Assembly: GCF_003933745.1 (NCBI RefSeq)
Contig: NZ_RSEB01000005.1
Coordinates: 436,475 to 500,474 of the forward strand
DNA from: Glycomyces terrestris
GTDB taxonomy: Bacteria; Actinomycetota; Actinomycetes; Mycobacteriales; Micromonosporaceae
Length of the DNA: 64,000 bases
Reading direction: 5' to 3'
Numbering within the stretch: position 1 is the stretch's first letter; every line of letters begins with the position of its first letter. The notes under the pieces were generated by a model. It saw only the letters and a program-made list of their open reading frames with translations. It was not told where the DNA came from and made no database searches. The translations under genes and the position numbers were made by a program. Positions 1-8,086 of the stretch are shown in pieces.

Positions 1-1398
1 CGCGTGGTTCTTCGCGTTGAGGACGTTGTGCTTGATGCCGCGGCGCTTGAGCAGGCTCGAGAGCATCTCCGACTTCTCGACCGAGACGGTGCCGACCAGG
101 ACCGGCTGGCCGGTCTCGTGGCGCTCGGCGATGTCGTCGACGACGGCCTGGAACTTGGCCTCTTCGGTCTTGTAGATGACGTCGGGCTGGTCGCGGCGGA
201 TCATCGGCCGGTTCGTGGGGATCGGGACGACGCCCATGCCGTAGACGTTGTTGAACTCGGACGCCTCGGTCTGCGCCGTGCCGGTGATGCCGGCGAGCTT
301 CTCGTAGAGGCGGAAGTAGTTCTGGAGGGTGGTGGTGGCGAAGGTCTGGTTCTCCTGCTTGATCTCCACCTTCTCCTTGGCCTCGATGGCCTGGTGGATG
401 CCCTCGTTGAAGCGGCGGCCGGCCAGGACGCGGCCGGTGAACTCGTCGACGATGAGGACCTCGTCGCTGTCGGAGACGATGTACTCGCGGTTGCGCTCGA
501 ACAGCTCCTGGGCCTTGATGGCGTTGTTCAGGTAGCCGACCAGGGGGGTGTTCACCGAGTCGTAGAGGTTGTCGATCCCGAGGCGGTCCTCGACGCGGGC
601 GACGCCGGCCTCGGTGATCGCGATGGTGCGCTTGCCCTCGTCGACCTCGTAGTGCTCGTCGCGCTTCATGGTGCGGACGATGTTCGCGAACTCGGTGTAC
701 CAGCGCTTGGAGTGCTCGGCGGGCCCGGAGATGATGATCGGGGTGCGGGCCTCGTCCACGAGGATGGAGTCGACCTCGTCGACGAGCGCGAAGTGGTGGC
801 CGCGCTGCACGAGGTTGTCCTTGGAGCCGGTCATGTTGTCGCGCAGGTAGTCGAACGCGAGCTCGTTGTTCGTGGAGTACGTGATGTCGGCGGCGTACGC
901 CTCGCGGTGCTTCTCGGAGCCCTCGCCGGGGAGCACGATGCCCACGCTCAGGCCCAGGAAGCGGTGGATCTCGCCCATCCACTCCGCGTCGCGGCGGACC
1001 AGGTAGTCGTTGACGGTGACCTGGTGCACGCCCTTGCCGGTCAGCGCGTTCAGGTACACCGGGAGCGTCGAGACCAGGGTCTTGCCCTCACCGGTCTTCA
1101 TCTCGGCGATGTTGCCCTGGTGGAGCGCGGCGCCGCCCATGAGCTGCACGTGGTAGTGCCGCATGCCGCGGACGCGCCAGGCCGCCTCGCGGACCGTGGC
1201 GAACGCCTCGGGCAGCAGGTCGTCGGTGGTCTCGCCGTCCTTCAGCCGCTCCTTGTACTCGTCGGTGAGCGCGCGCAGCTCCGCGTCGGTCAGCGCCTTG
1301 TACTCGTCTTCCAAGGAGTCGATCGCGTCGGCGATCGCGTTGAGCCGCTTGAGCGCGCGGCCCTCGCCGGCCCGCAGTACCTTCTCGAACAACGACAC
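1..1398 (-). CDS. secA: SecA preprotein translocase ATPase, N-terminal 466 residues (runs off the window)
   Basis: This is the motor ATPase that drives unfolded preproteins through SecYEG at the cytoplasmic membrane. The reading frame starts with GTG at 1398 ([13 protein letters not shown]) behind a GGGAG about 10 nt upstream. Visible motifs are the Walker A segment [10 protein letters not shown], the DEAD-like [21 protein letters not shown] block (here ending TPIIISG), the preprotein cross-linking region, and the helicase motif [12 protein letters not shown]. The frame is open to base 1, so the C-terminal wing and scaffold domains lie outside. With the long DELL-free N-terminus and no gap in the motor motifs it looks like the housekeeping SecA1. 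It is transcribed away from the divergent acetyltransferase at 1511. Confidence 0.97.
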   Translation of the reverse strand, partial: MSLFEKVLRAGEGRALKRLNAIADAIDSLEDEYKALTDAELRALTDEYKERLKDGETTDDLLPEAFATVREAAWRVRGMRHYHVQLMGGAALHQGNIAEMKTGEGKTLVSTLPVYLNALTGKGVHQVTVNDYLVRRDAEWMGEIHRFLGLSVGIVLPGEGSEKHREAYAADITYSTNNELAFDYLRDNMTGSKDNLVQRGHHFALVDEVDSILVDEARTPIIISGPAEHSKRWYTEFANIVRTMKRDEHYEVDEGKRTIAITEAGVARVEDRLGIDNLYDSVNTPLVGYLNNAIKAQELFERNREYIVSDSDEVLIVDEFTGRVLAGRRFNEGIHQAIEAKEKVEIKQENQTFATTTLQNYFRLYEKLAGITGTAQTEASEFNNVYGMGVVPIPTNRPMIRRDQPDVIYKTEEAKFQAVVDDIAERHETGQPVLVGTVSVEKSEMLSSLLKRRGIKHNVLNAKNHA

Positions 1399-1510
1399 GG
1401 AAGATCAGCTCCCAGCAAGGTCTTGACCAGAACGGGTGGATTTCCCGGTCAATACTACGCGTACGCGGCGGCTGGTCCTGACGGCCGCTGGTGGGGCACA
1501 ATCGGTGCCT

Positions 1511-2629
1511 ATGGAACCCGTCACCCTCGACGCCGACGGCCTGCGGCTGACCGCCTGGGAGCAGCGGCACGTGCCCGATCTCGCGCGGATCTACGCCGAC
1601 CCGCTGATCGAGCGCTTCCTCGTGATGCCGCTGCCGTGGACCGGGCCGGCCCGCGACCGGTTCGTGGCGACGCAGCGCCGGCACTGGGAGGCGGGGAACC
1701 CGCGCTGGGCCGTCGAGGAGGACGGCCGGCTCGTCGGGTCCATGGCCCTGACGAAGTCGTTCCCCGGCGAGATGACCATCACCTACGTGACCGCGCCGTG
1801 GGCGCGCGGTCGCGGCGTCGCCCAGCGGGGCATCCGCGCCGCCGTCGCGTTCGGGTTCGAGCGCTTCGGGGCCCGCCGGATCGCGTGGGACGCGATCGTC
1901 GGCAACCACGCCTCGCGCCTGGCCGCGCTGCGCACCGGGTTCACCGTCGAGGGGATCGCCCGCGGCGGCGTCAACCAGCGCGGCGCCTCGCGCGACTGCT
2001 GGGTCGGCGGGATGCTCCCCGGCGGCGTGCGCGGGCCCGACGACCCGCCGCCGCACTACGCGGTCCTCAAGCGGCAGGCCGCGTTCTTCACCGCGGCGCA
2101 GCCGGAGCTGGAGACCGGCGCGGCCGGGCTGCGGCTGCGGGCGCTGCGCCGCGCCGACCTCGACGACGTCGCCGCGGCCTGCGCCGACGAGCGCACGCAG
2201 CGGTACACGACGGTGCCGCGCGGGTACACGCGCGCCGACGCCGAGGCGTGGCTCGAGACCTGCCGGCGCATGCGCGACGAGGGCGCCGGGGTCGTGTACG
2301 CGCTCGCCGACGAGCACGACCGCTACAGCGGCAGCGTGCAGCTCTCGCTGCGCGAGCCCGGCGAGGCCGAGGTCGGGTACCACGCGGCGCCGTGGGCGCG
2401 CGGGCGCGGCTGGACGACGGCCGCCCTCAGGCGCGTGGGCCGGCTCGGCTTCGAGGAGCTGGGTCTGGAGAAGATCGACTGGCGGGCCGTGGTCGGCAAC
2501 GAGGCGTCGCGCCGCGTCGCCGAGAAGGCCGGGTTCACGGTCGAGGGGACGCGCCGGCGCGTGCGCCACGGCCAGGACGGCCGGGTCGAGATGTGGATCG
2601 GGAGCCTGCTCCCCGAAGACCTCGCCTGA
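1511..2629 (+). CDS. Tandem-domain GNAT family N-acetyltransferase (372 aa)
   Basis: This is probably an acetyl-CoA dependent N-acetyltransferase of the RimJ/RimL type; its substrate is unknown. It contains two GNAT folds, about residues 1-185 and 200-370. Both keep the acetyl-CoA pyrophosphate loop: PWARGRGVAQRG in the first and PWARGRGWTTAAL in the second. Each is followed by a helix of the type IVGNHASRLAALRTGF or VVGNEASRRVAEKAGF, which is characteristic of RimJ/L-like enzymes. The ATG at 1511 follows the short divergent region upstream of secA. The next gene (2711) encodes another two-domain GNAT, so this looks like a local duplication. The acetylated target cannot be read from sequence. 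Confidence 0.85.
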   Translation: MEPVTLDADGLRLTAWEQRHVPDLARIYADPLIERFLVMPLPWTGPARDRFVATQRRHWEAGNPRWAVEEDGRLVGSMALTKSFPGEMTITYVTAPWARGRGVAQRGIRAAVAFGFERFGARRIAWDAIVGNHASRLAALRTGFTVEGIARGGVNQRGASRDCWVGGMLPGGVRGPDDPPPHYAVLKRQAAFFTAAQPELETGAAGLRLRALRRADLDDVAAACADERTQRYTTVPRGYTRADAEAWLETCRRMRDEGAGVVYALADEHDRYSGSVQLSLREPGEAEVGYHAAPWARGRGWTTAALRRVGRLGFEELGLEKIDWRAVVGNEASRRVAEKAGFTVEGTRRRVRHGQDGRVEMWIGSLLPEDLA

Positions 2630-2710
2630 GCCGCCCGGCACGGGGCAGATCGCGCAATTCAGACGGCGCAAACGGTTGACGCACCGCGCCCGGCCTGCTT
2701 GTCTGGGGAC

Positions 2711-3679
2711 GTGCAATTCTTCGAACCCGTCGAGACGACGGCGTTCGTGCTGCGTCCGGCCGATCCAGAGACGACTGTGGACTGCGGATTCGCGCCCGGC
2801 GCCGTCGCGGTCCCGCCCGAGGGCGAGGCGGTCTGGGGCGCCCTGGCCTTCGAGGGGGCCGGCGTCACCGGCGTCCGGTACTGGGTCGCGCCCGAGCGGC
2901 GCGGCAAGCACCTGGCGGCGGCGATGCTGCGAGCGGCGGCCCCGGTCGCCTTCCGGTCCGGGGCGCGCCGGCTCGAGGCCCGCCCGCCCGTGCGCGACCA
3001 GGCCGCGATCCGCACCGCGATGCGCGCGGGCTTCCGGCCCGACGGCGGGATCGCCCGCGGCGCCGCCTGGGACGGCACCGAGGCGCTGACGCTGGGCCTG
3101 CTGCCGGGCGACGGCGCCGGCCCCGCGCCGCGGGTGCTGCCGGACCTGCCGGGCGGGAGCCTCACCGACGGCGTGGTGTCCCTGCGGCCGCTCGCGCCCG
3201 GCGACTACGAGGCGCACCTGCGCCACCGCTCCAGCCCCGACGTGTACGCGGGGGCGGCGCTGCCGCTGCCGCCGAGCCCCGCCGAGGCCCGCGAGATGTG
3301 CGAGTGGCGGGCCGCGGTCGACTGGCTGCGCGGGCGCAGCGCGCTCATGGTCATCGACGACGGCACCGGCTACCAGGGCACCATCGGGCTCTACGACGTG
3401 GCGCGGGTCGTCGGCACCGGCATGATCGGCTACGACCTGCGCGCCTCGGTCCGCGGCCGCGGCTACGCGACCCGGGCCGTGAACCTGGTGCGGCAGTGGG
3501 CGTTCCACGAGGTCGGACTGGACCGGGTGTGGGCCGGGACCGACCTGCACAACACCGCCTCGCAGGCGGTGCTGCGCCGCGCGGGCTTCCGGCTCGAGGG
3601 CGTGGAGCGCGGCGGGCTGCCGACGCTGGCGGGCCGGCGCCGCGACACGTTGGTGTGGGCTGTGTTGAGCAGCGACTGA
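2711..3679 (+). CDS. Second tandem-domain GNAT acetyltransferase (322 aa), first domain degenerate
   Basis: This is a probable N-acetyltransferase. The N-terminal half (about 1-150) has a GNAT-like strand-helix pattern, but its cofactor loop reads APERRGKHLAAAM, less canonical than usual. The C-terminal half (about 155-320) has a good acetyl-CoA loop, SVRGRGYATRAV, followed by LHNTASQAVLRRAGFRLEG. I place the start at the GTG at 2711 (MQFFEPVET); an in-frame TTG at 2699 is the alternative. The gene follows the first tandem GNAT by 81 nt on the same strand. One plausible reading is that the N-terminal domain is non-catalytic, which I infer only from motif loss. Confidence 0.75.
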   Translation: MQFFEPVETTAFVLRPADPETTVDCGFAPGAVAVPPEGEAVWGALAFEGAGVTGVRYWVAPERRGKHLAAAMLRAAAPVAFRSGARRLEARPPVRDQAAIRTAMRAGFRPDGGIARGAAWDGTEALTLGLLPGDGAGPAPRVLPDLPGGSLTDGVVSLRPLAPGDYEAHLRHRSSPDVYAGAALPLPPSPAEAREMCEWRAAVDWLRGRSALMVIDDGTGYQGTIGLYDVARVVGTGMIGYDLRASVRGRGYATRAVNLVRQWAFHEVGLDRVWAGTDLHNTASQAVLRRAGFRLEGVERGGLPTLAGRRRDTLVWAVLSSD

Positions 3680-3755
3680 GGGTGCAACCCCAAGGGTGGG
3701 GCCGGGCGTCGAGGATATAGTTATCGCGTCGCTTCTCTTTGTGGAGGAACCCCCT

Positions 3756-4910
3756 TTGAAACGCCGGACCTTCGTCGCTGCCTCGGCGACGTCGCTGCTG
3801 CCGCTGGCCGCGTGCGCGGAACCCCAGCAGGGGACGTTCACGCCTGCCCCGATCGTGCCCGTGGTGTCGATGGACGCCGTCGACGACCACGACCCCGCCC
3901 AGCCGTTCAACCTGTCGGTGGTGGACGGCATCCTCGAAGAGGTCAACGTCACCTCCGACCGCTCCAAGACCATCGAGGGCGAGTTCGCCGAGGACCTGAC
4001 CACGTGGACCTCCAGCGGCGTGCTCGACGCGGGCTCCGTCCACACCGTCGTCGCGAAGGCCGTCAGCTCCGACGGCACCGTGACCGAGTTCGAGCAGACC
4101 TTCTCCACGCAGCGGCGCGAGGGCAGCGGCTTCGCCGTGGCCGACGTGACCCCGATCGTCGAGGGCGAGACGGTCGGCATCGGCGCGCCGATCATCGTGT
4201 TCTTCACCGAGGACGCGCCCGACCGCGCCGAGGTCGAGAAGAACCTCAAGGTCGAGTCCGAGCACGGCCACGAGGGCGCCTGGCACTGGATCAGCGACTC
4301 CCAGGTGATCTACCGGACCAAGGAGTACTGGCAGCCGTACCAGAAGGTCACCTTCACGGCGAACTTCGAGGGCGTCTTCCTCGGCGGCGACGTGTGGGGC
4401 GACGAGAACCACGAGTCCGTCATGGAGATCGGCCGCGCCCAGGAGTCGCACGCCGACCTCGAGACCCACACCATGACCGTGAAGTTCGACGGCGAGGTGG
4501 AGAAGGAGATCCCGATCTCCGGCGGGTCCGGCGAGGAGTGGGAGTACTACACCGCCACCGGCGTGCACCTGGTCATGGAGAAGTTCGCGGACAAGACGAT
4601 GGTCTCGCCCGGCCGCCAGGAGGGCGACGAGGGCTACTACTCGACCGACGTCAAGTGGGCCACGCGCATCAACGCCTCCGGCGAGTTCGTCCACGGCGCG
4701 CCGTGGAACGGGAGCCTCGGCTCGGCGAACCTCTCGCACGGCTGCCTGAACGCCAGCGACTCCGACGCCGAGTGGTTCTACGGGATCGCCCAGCGCGGCG
4801 ACCCGGTCGACGTCAGCGGCTCCCCGCGCGAGATGCCGTGGGACAACGGCTGGGGCTTCTGGATCATGTCCTGGGAGGACTGGAAGTCCGGCTCGGCCCT
4901 GGAGGCCTGA
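3756..4910 (+). CDS. L,D-transpeptidase lipoprotein (YkuD domain, Ig-like domains)
   Basis: This enzyme makes 3-3 peptidoglycan cross-links outside the membrane. The N-terminus is a lipoprotein signal peptide (KRRTF, hydrophobic core, lipobox LAAC with Cys near residue 18). Two beta-rich Ig-like domains (about 40-240) resemble those of mycobacterial LdtMt2-type proteins. The YkuD catalytic domain (about 245-350) ends in HGAPWNGSLGSANLSHGCLN, which contains the conserved His and the nucleophilic Cys of the SHGC motif. A GGAGG at 3743-3747 lies 8 nt before a TTG at 3756, which I take as the start; GTG 3741 overlaps the RBS. A strong terminator follows at 4921. The length of 384 aa is normal for the family. 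Confidence 0.92.
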   Translation: MKRRTFVAASATSLLPLAACAEPQQGTFTPAPIVPVVSMDAVDDHDPAQPFNLSVVDGILEEVNVTSDRSKTIEGEFAEDLTTWTSSGVLDAGSVHTVVAKAVSSDGTVTEFEQTFSTQRREGSGFAVADVTPIVEGETVGIGAPIIVFFTEDAPDRAEVEKNLKVESEHGHEGAWHWISDSQVIYRTKEYWQPYQKVTFTANFEGVFLGGDVWGDENHESVMEIGRAQESHADLETHTMTVKFDGEVEKEIPISGGSGEEWEYYTATGVHLVMEKFADKTMVSPGRQEGDEGYYSTDVKWATRINASGEFVHGAPWNGSLGSANLSHGCLNASDSDAEWFYGIAQRGDPVDVSGSPREMPWDNGWGFWIMSWEDWKSGSALEA

Positions 4911-4920
4911 ACGAGACGCG

Positions 4921-4955
4921 GGAAGGGGCCCGGGCGGATCGCCCGGGCCCCTTCC
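4921..4955. terminator. Strong bidirectional terminator hairpin
   Basis: A perfect 16-bp stem (GGAAGGGGCCCGGGCG paired with its complement) closes a 3-nt loop. It sits between the convergent L,D-transpeptidase and HPF genes, so it could serve both. Confidence 0.8.
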
Positions 4956-4972
4956 GCACGCCGGCGGTCGTC

Positions 4973-5647
4973 CTAGAGGTCGAGCCTGAGCAGGCCGTAG
5001 TCGAAGGCGCGGCGCCGGTACACGACGGACGGGCGGCCGGTCTCCTTGTCGTGGAACAGGTAGAAGTCGTGGCCGACGAGCTCCATGTTCTGGAGGGCGT
5101 CGTCGACGGTCATCGGCTCCCCCGGGTGGATCTTCTCGCGCACGATCCGGCCCGGCAGGTGGTCCTCGACGAGGCCGTCGAAGTGGTCGACGTCCTCGGA
5201 GATGAAGCGGGCCGTGGCGGCCTTGGCCTCGAGGCCGGGCTCGGCCAGGAGGGTGCCGCCGGTCGGGATGCGGCCGCCGCCGTTCGCGGTGGCCTCGGCC
5301 ACCGAGATCGGGGCCTTGGTGCCGCCGCGGCTGACGCGCTTGCGGTCGGAGGTCTTGCGGAGCTGGTGGCCGAGCTTGGTGACGGCCAGTTCGAACGCGG
5401 ACCGGAAGTCCCCCGCGCACGCCTCGGCGCGGATGACGGCGCCCTTGGTGCGGGCCGTGATCTCGACGCGCTGGGCGTGGTCGGCCTGGCGGGGGTTGGG
5501 CTCGTGATAGAGCTCGACGTCGATCCTGATCGCCTGCCCGTCGTAGCGGGCGAGGTACTTGGCGATCTTGCCTTCGATCTTCTCCTCGACGAGCTCGCGG
5601 TAGTGGTCGGGAACCTCCACGTTGCGGCCCTTGACGACGATGTCCAC
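4973..5647 (-). CDS. hpf: Ribosome hibernation promoting factor, long form (HPF/RaiA)
   Basis: HPF binds the 30S subunit near the decoding centre and drives 100S ribosome dimers in stationary phase. The N-terminal domain (about 1-105, VDIVVKGRNVEVPDHYRE...) has the S30AE fold. A linker with a basic GG-rich patch leads to a C-terminal dimerisation domain (about 165-224) carrying FDGLVEDHLPGRIVREK and the tail DFYLFHDKETGRPSVVYRRRAFDYGLL. I chose GTG 5647 because GGGAGG lies 7 nt upstream and homologues begin MDIVVKGR; ATG 5668 would add seven residues. It stands alone, transcribed away from a 400-nt leader region. The long form is normal for Actinobacteria. Confidence 0.93.
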   Translation of the reverse strand: MDIVVKGRNVEVPDHYRELVEEKIEGKIAKYLARYDGQAIRIDVELYHEPNPRQADHAQRVEITARTKGAVIRAEACAGDFRSAFELAVTKLGHQLRKTSDRKRVSRGGTKAPISVAEATANGGGRIPTGGTLLAEPGLEAKAATARFISEDVDHFDGLVEDHLPGRIVREKIHPGEPMTVDDALQNMELVGHDFYLFHDKETGRPSVVYRRRAFDYGLLRLDL

Positions 5648-6048
5648 CTCTGAACCTCCCAGGTGCATCCCCTGCTGCGGCGATGCTGACGTAGTTGCGT
5701 GTGCTGGGTCCGGAGCCGAAGATCCGGTACGGCGGATGGCACTCCTCCCTTCACGGACACGACGGCGCGGGGTGGGACGCCTACCCTCAAGGGGGCGTTC
5801 ACCTTTGGGCCAACTGGCCTCTGCCGTCTCGTTACCGATCTGAGATTTCGAGACTAACCCTTCGGTCACCGAAAGTCGACCCTTCGGCTACCGGAATTCT
5901 CCAATGCGAGCGGCCCGCTCCGCATGGAATCAGGGGGAACCGAGATAACTCTTCGCATTCACGCTCGAACCCTCCGATCGGGCTGTCGCCTACACGACAC
6001 GGACGGGGGTTCACCCCTCCGGCGTCGCGCAAACCCCTCGCGTCCGCC
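5648..6048. other. Gene-free region upstream of hpf with a small TTCGGT/ACCGAA palindrome
   Basis: About 400 nt without a convincing gene, between the hpf start and the comF stop. It must hold the hpf promoter and leader. A perfect 13-bp odd palindrome, TTCGGTCACCGAA (5861-5873), is followed after 7 nt by a related imperfect copy (TTCGGCTACCGGAA, 5883-5896), so the motif is partly duplicated. I could not recognise a clear sigma-factor hexamer pair on the minus strand. Confidence 0.4.
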
Positions 6049-6696
6049 TCACGCCGCGGCGAGCACGATCGCGGCCGGGACGGCGACGCCGGCGGCGCGC
6101 AGGGCCCGGGCGGCCGCGGCGAGGGTGGCGCCGGTGGTCACGACGTCGTCGACGAGGACCGCGGGCCGGCCGGCGGCGGCCAGGGCGCGGACGCGGCGGG
6201 AGGTGCGGAGGCTGCGTTCGGCGGCCTCGCGGCGCTGGGCGGGGGTGAGGCCGACGGAGTCGGGGCGGGGGCGGGCGCGCAGGCACGGGCGGAGGTCGCC
6301 GAGGCCCGCGCAGGCGGCGGCGACGTGGTCGAAGCCGCGGGCGCGGCGGGCCGCGGCGGTGGGCGGGACGGGGACGAGGACCGCGCCGGGGGCCTCGGGT
6401 GCGACGACGGCGAGCGCGCCGGCGAGGAGCGCGCCGAGGGCGGGGGCGAGTTCGCGGCGGGCGCGCTCCTTGTACTCGTTGAGCGCTTCGGCGAGCGCCC
6501 CGGCGTAGGGCCCGGCGGCGACCGTGGGCGGCGCGGCGTGCAGCGGTGCGGCCAGGCGGGGGCGCAGGGCCCGCAGCTCGGCGGCGCAGTCGGGGCACAG
6601 GCCCCGCCAGACGCCGCCGCCCGCCGCCCGGGCGCTCCGGCAGGGGGCGCAGGCGGCGGGCAGGAACAGGTCCCGGGCGTCCTCGATGAGGTTCAC
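6049..6696 (-). CDS. ComF family phosphoribosyltransferase-like protein (215 aa)
   Basis: This protein resembles ComFC, which supports single-stranded DNA handling during natural transformation in competent bacteria; in actinomycetes its role is unknown. The N-terminus has a four-cysteine zinc-ribbon pattern, CAPCRSARA followed by LCPDCAAEL. A type I phosphoribosyltransferase domain follows, with the PRPP loop VLVDDVVTTGATL near residue 180 and the upstream VLVPVPPT and ARGFDHV motifs typical of ComF. It lies 16 nt from the stop of the ABC permease gene and could be read through from it. Length matches the family. Confidence 0.85.
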   Translation of the reverse strand: MNLIEDARDLFLPAACAPCRSARAAGGGVWRGLCPDCAAELRALRPRLAAPLHAAPPTVAAGPYAGALAEALNEYKERARRELAPALGALLAGALAVVAPEAPGAVLVPVPPTAAARRARGFDHVAAACAGLGDLRPCLRARPRPDSVGLTPAQRREAAERSLRTSRRVRALAAAGRPAVLVDDVVTTGATLAAAARALRAAGVAVPAAIVLAAA

Positions 6697-6712
6697 GCCG
6701 GTCTAACGAGGA

Positions 6713-8086
6713 TCAGGTCCTCAGGGTGACCGCCGGCGGGATGCGGCTGGCGCGCCAGGCGGGGTAGACCCCGGCGACGACGCCGACGACGGCCCCGATG
6801 ACGGGCCCGGCGGCGAACAGCATCGGCTCGAACACGATCTGCCAGTCCCGGTAGAGGGAGACGACCGCGGTGACGTTCACGCCGAGGACGGTGCCGACGA
6901 GGCCGCCGATGAGGCCGATGAGCGTGGACTCCCAGACGAACTGCATCGCCACCGCGCGGCGGGCGGCGCCGACGGCGCGGCGCAGGCCGATCTCGCTGCG
7001 GCGCTCCATGACCGAGACGAGCGCGGTGTTGGAGACCGAGACGGCGCCGATGACGAGCGAGACGGCCGCGAGGCCGAGCAGGAGGGCCTGCATCTCGTTC
7101 TCGACGCCCTTGCGGAAGTCGCTCAGGTCCGGGGGCTTGGACACGGACAGGTTGTCGGGGCCTTCGGGGAAGACCGCGGTCGGGGCGGTGTCGGCGACCT
7201 TGTCGGCGGCGCCGAGGTCGGTGCGGATGTAGACCTGCGCGGGCCCGTAGTCGGCGTCGGCCTCCAGGCACGGGACCGGCGGGATGATCACGGCGCCGGT
7301 GAGCTTGGCCTCGCCCTCGGGGGCCCGGTAGACGCCGACGAGCGCGTACTCCTCGCCGCCGATGTAGATCATCGGGCCGCCTTGGAGCGAGTTGTAGCCC
7401 AGGTCGCGAGCGGCGGACTCGTCGACGACGGCGACCTGGTCGCCGCGGGCGACGTGGCCCTCGTCGAAGGCGGCGCCCATCGTGAACTCGAAGCCGTACG
7501 CGCCCATCGCGCCGGGCTCCATGCCGAAGACGGGGACCTCGCGGACGTAGTCCTGCTCCTCGGTGCGGGAGGCGGCGAGGTCCTGGCCGGAGGCGCACAC
7601 GATCCCGGCGTCGACGACGCCCTTGATGTCGCGGACCCGCTGGGAGGACTCGAGGGTCGGCGCGTACCCGGCGTCGCGCATGTTGTCGGAGAACGAGACG
7701 GTGACCTGGGTGGCCTCGGTCGCGTCGAAGCGCTCGGCGATCGCGGCGGCCGAGGTGGACGAGAGCCCGACGGTGGCGACCGTGGCGGCGATGCCGAGGG
7801 CGATGCCGATCGCGGTCATCCAGGTGCGCATCGAGCGCCCGCGCAGGGACTGGAACGCCTCGTAGGCGATGCCCATGCTGCGGACTCCGAAGCGGCCCTT
7901 GACCTTCGGGACGGCGTCCGGTTCGGCGCGGCGCTCGGCCCTCGCGGCCCGCGCGGCGGCGCGCCGCGCCCTGCGGCCCCGCGGCCCGTCGCCGCCCTCG
8001 CCGCCGTCCGCGCCGGGACCGTCCTCGGTGGAGACGTACTCCAGCAGCTCGGTGTCGGTCTCGGGCCGGCGGGGCTTGCGGGCCAT
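6713..8086 (-). CDS. MacB/FtsX-type ABC transporter permease (457 aa)
   Basis: This is a four-helix permease of the MacB/LolC type, likely exporting a peptide, lipid or drug, or transmitting force to the envelope. A charged Ala/Arg-rich cytoplasmic N-terminus (about 1-65) precedes TM1 (MTAIGIALGIAATVATVGL), a large extracytoplasmic MacB core domain (about 100-310), and three C-terminal helices with the FtsX signature around MERRSEIGLRRAVGA. It ends in PAWRASRIPPAVTLRT, the usual FtsX-family tail. The start ATG shares an A with the stop of the adaptor gene upstream (TGATG), so they are translationally coupled. No ABC ATPase gene is adjacent, which is unusual because the ATPase normally sits between adaptor and permease. 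Confidence 0.88.
   Translation of the reverse strand: MARKPRRPETDTELLEYVSTEDGPGADGGEGGDGPRGRRARRAAARAARAERRAEPDAVPKVKGRFGVRSMGIAYEAFQSLRGRSMRTWMTAIGIALGIAATVATVGLSSTSAAAIAERFDATEATQVTVSFSDNMRDAGYAPTLESSQRVRDIKGVVDAGIVCASGQDLAASRTEEQDYVREVPVFGMEPGAMGAYGFEFTMGAAFDEGHVARGDQVAVVDESAARDLGYNSLQGGPMIYIGGEEYALVGVYRAPEGEAKLTGAVIIPPVPCLEADADYGPAQVYIRTDLGAADKVADTAPTAVFPEGPDNLSVSKPPDLSDFRKGVENEMQALLLGLAAVSLVIGAVSVSNTALVSVMERRSEIGLRRAVGAARRAVAMQFVWESTLIGLIGGLVGTVLGVNVTAVVSLYRDWQIVFEPMLFAAGPVIGAVVGVVAGVYPAWRASRIPPAVTLRT

Noticed and set aside
1088-4249. 1053-residue minus-strand frame across the acetyltransferases and the transpeptidase
   Set aside because: It overlaps two plus-strand GNAT genes and the YkuD gene in the wrong strand; a high-GC artefact.
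5648-5869. N-terminally extended HPF starting at 5869
   Set aside because: The extension is Arg/Pro-rich with no family similarity, whereas the GTG at 5647 has a good ribosome binding site and the expected MDIVVKGR-like start.
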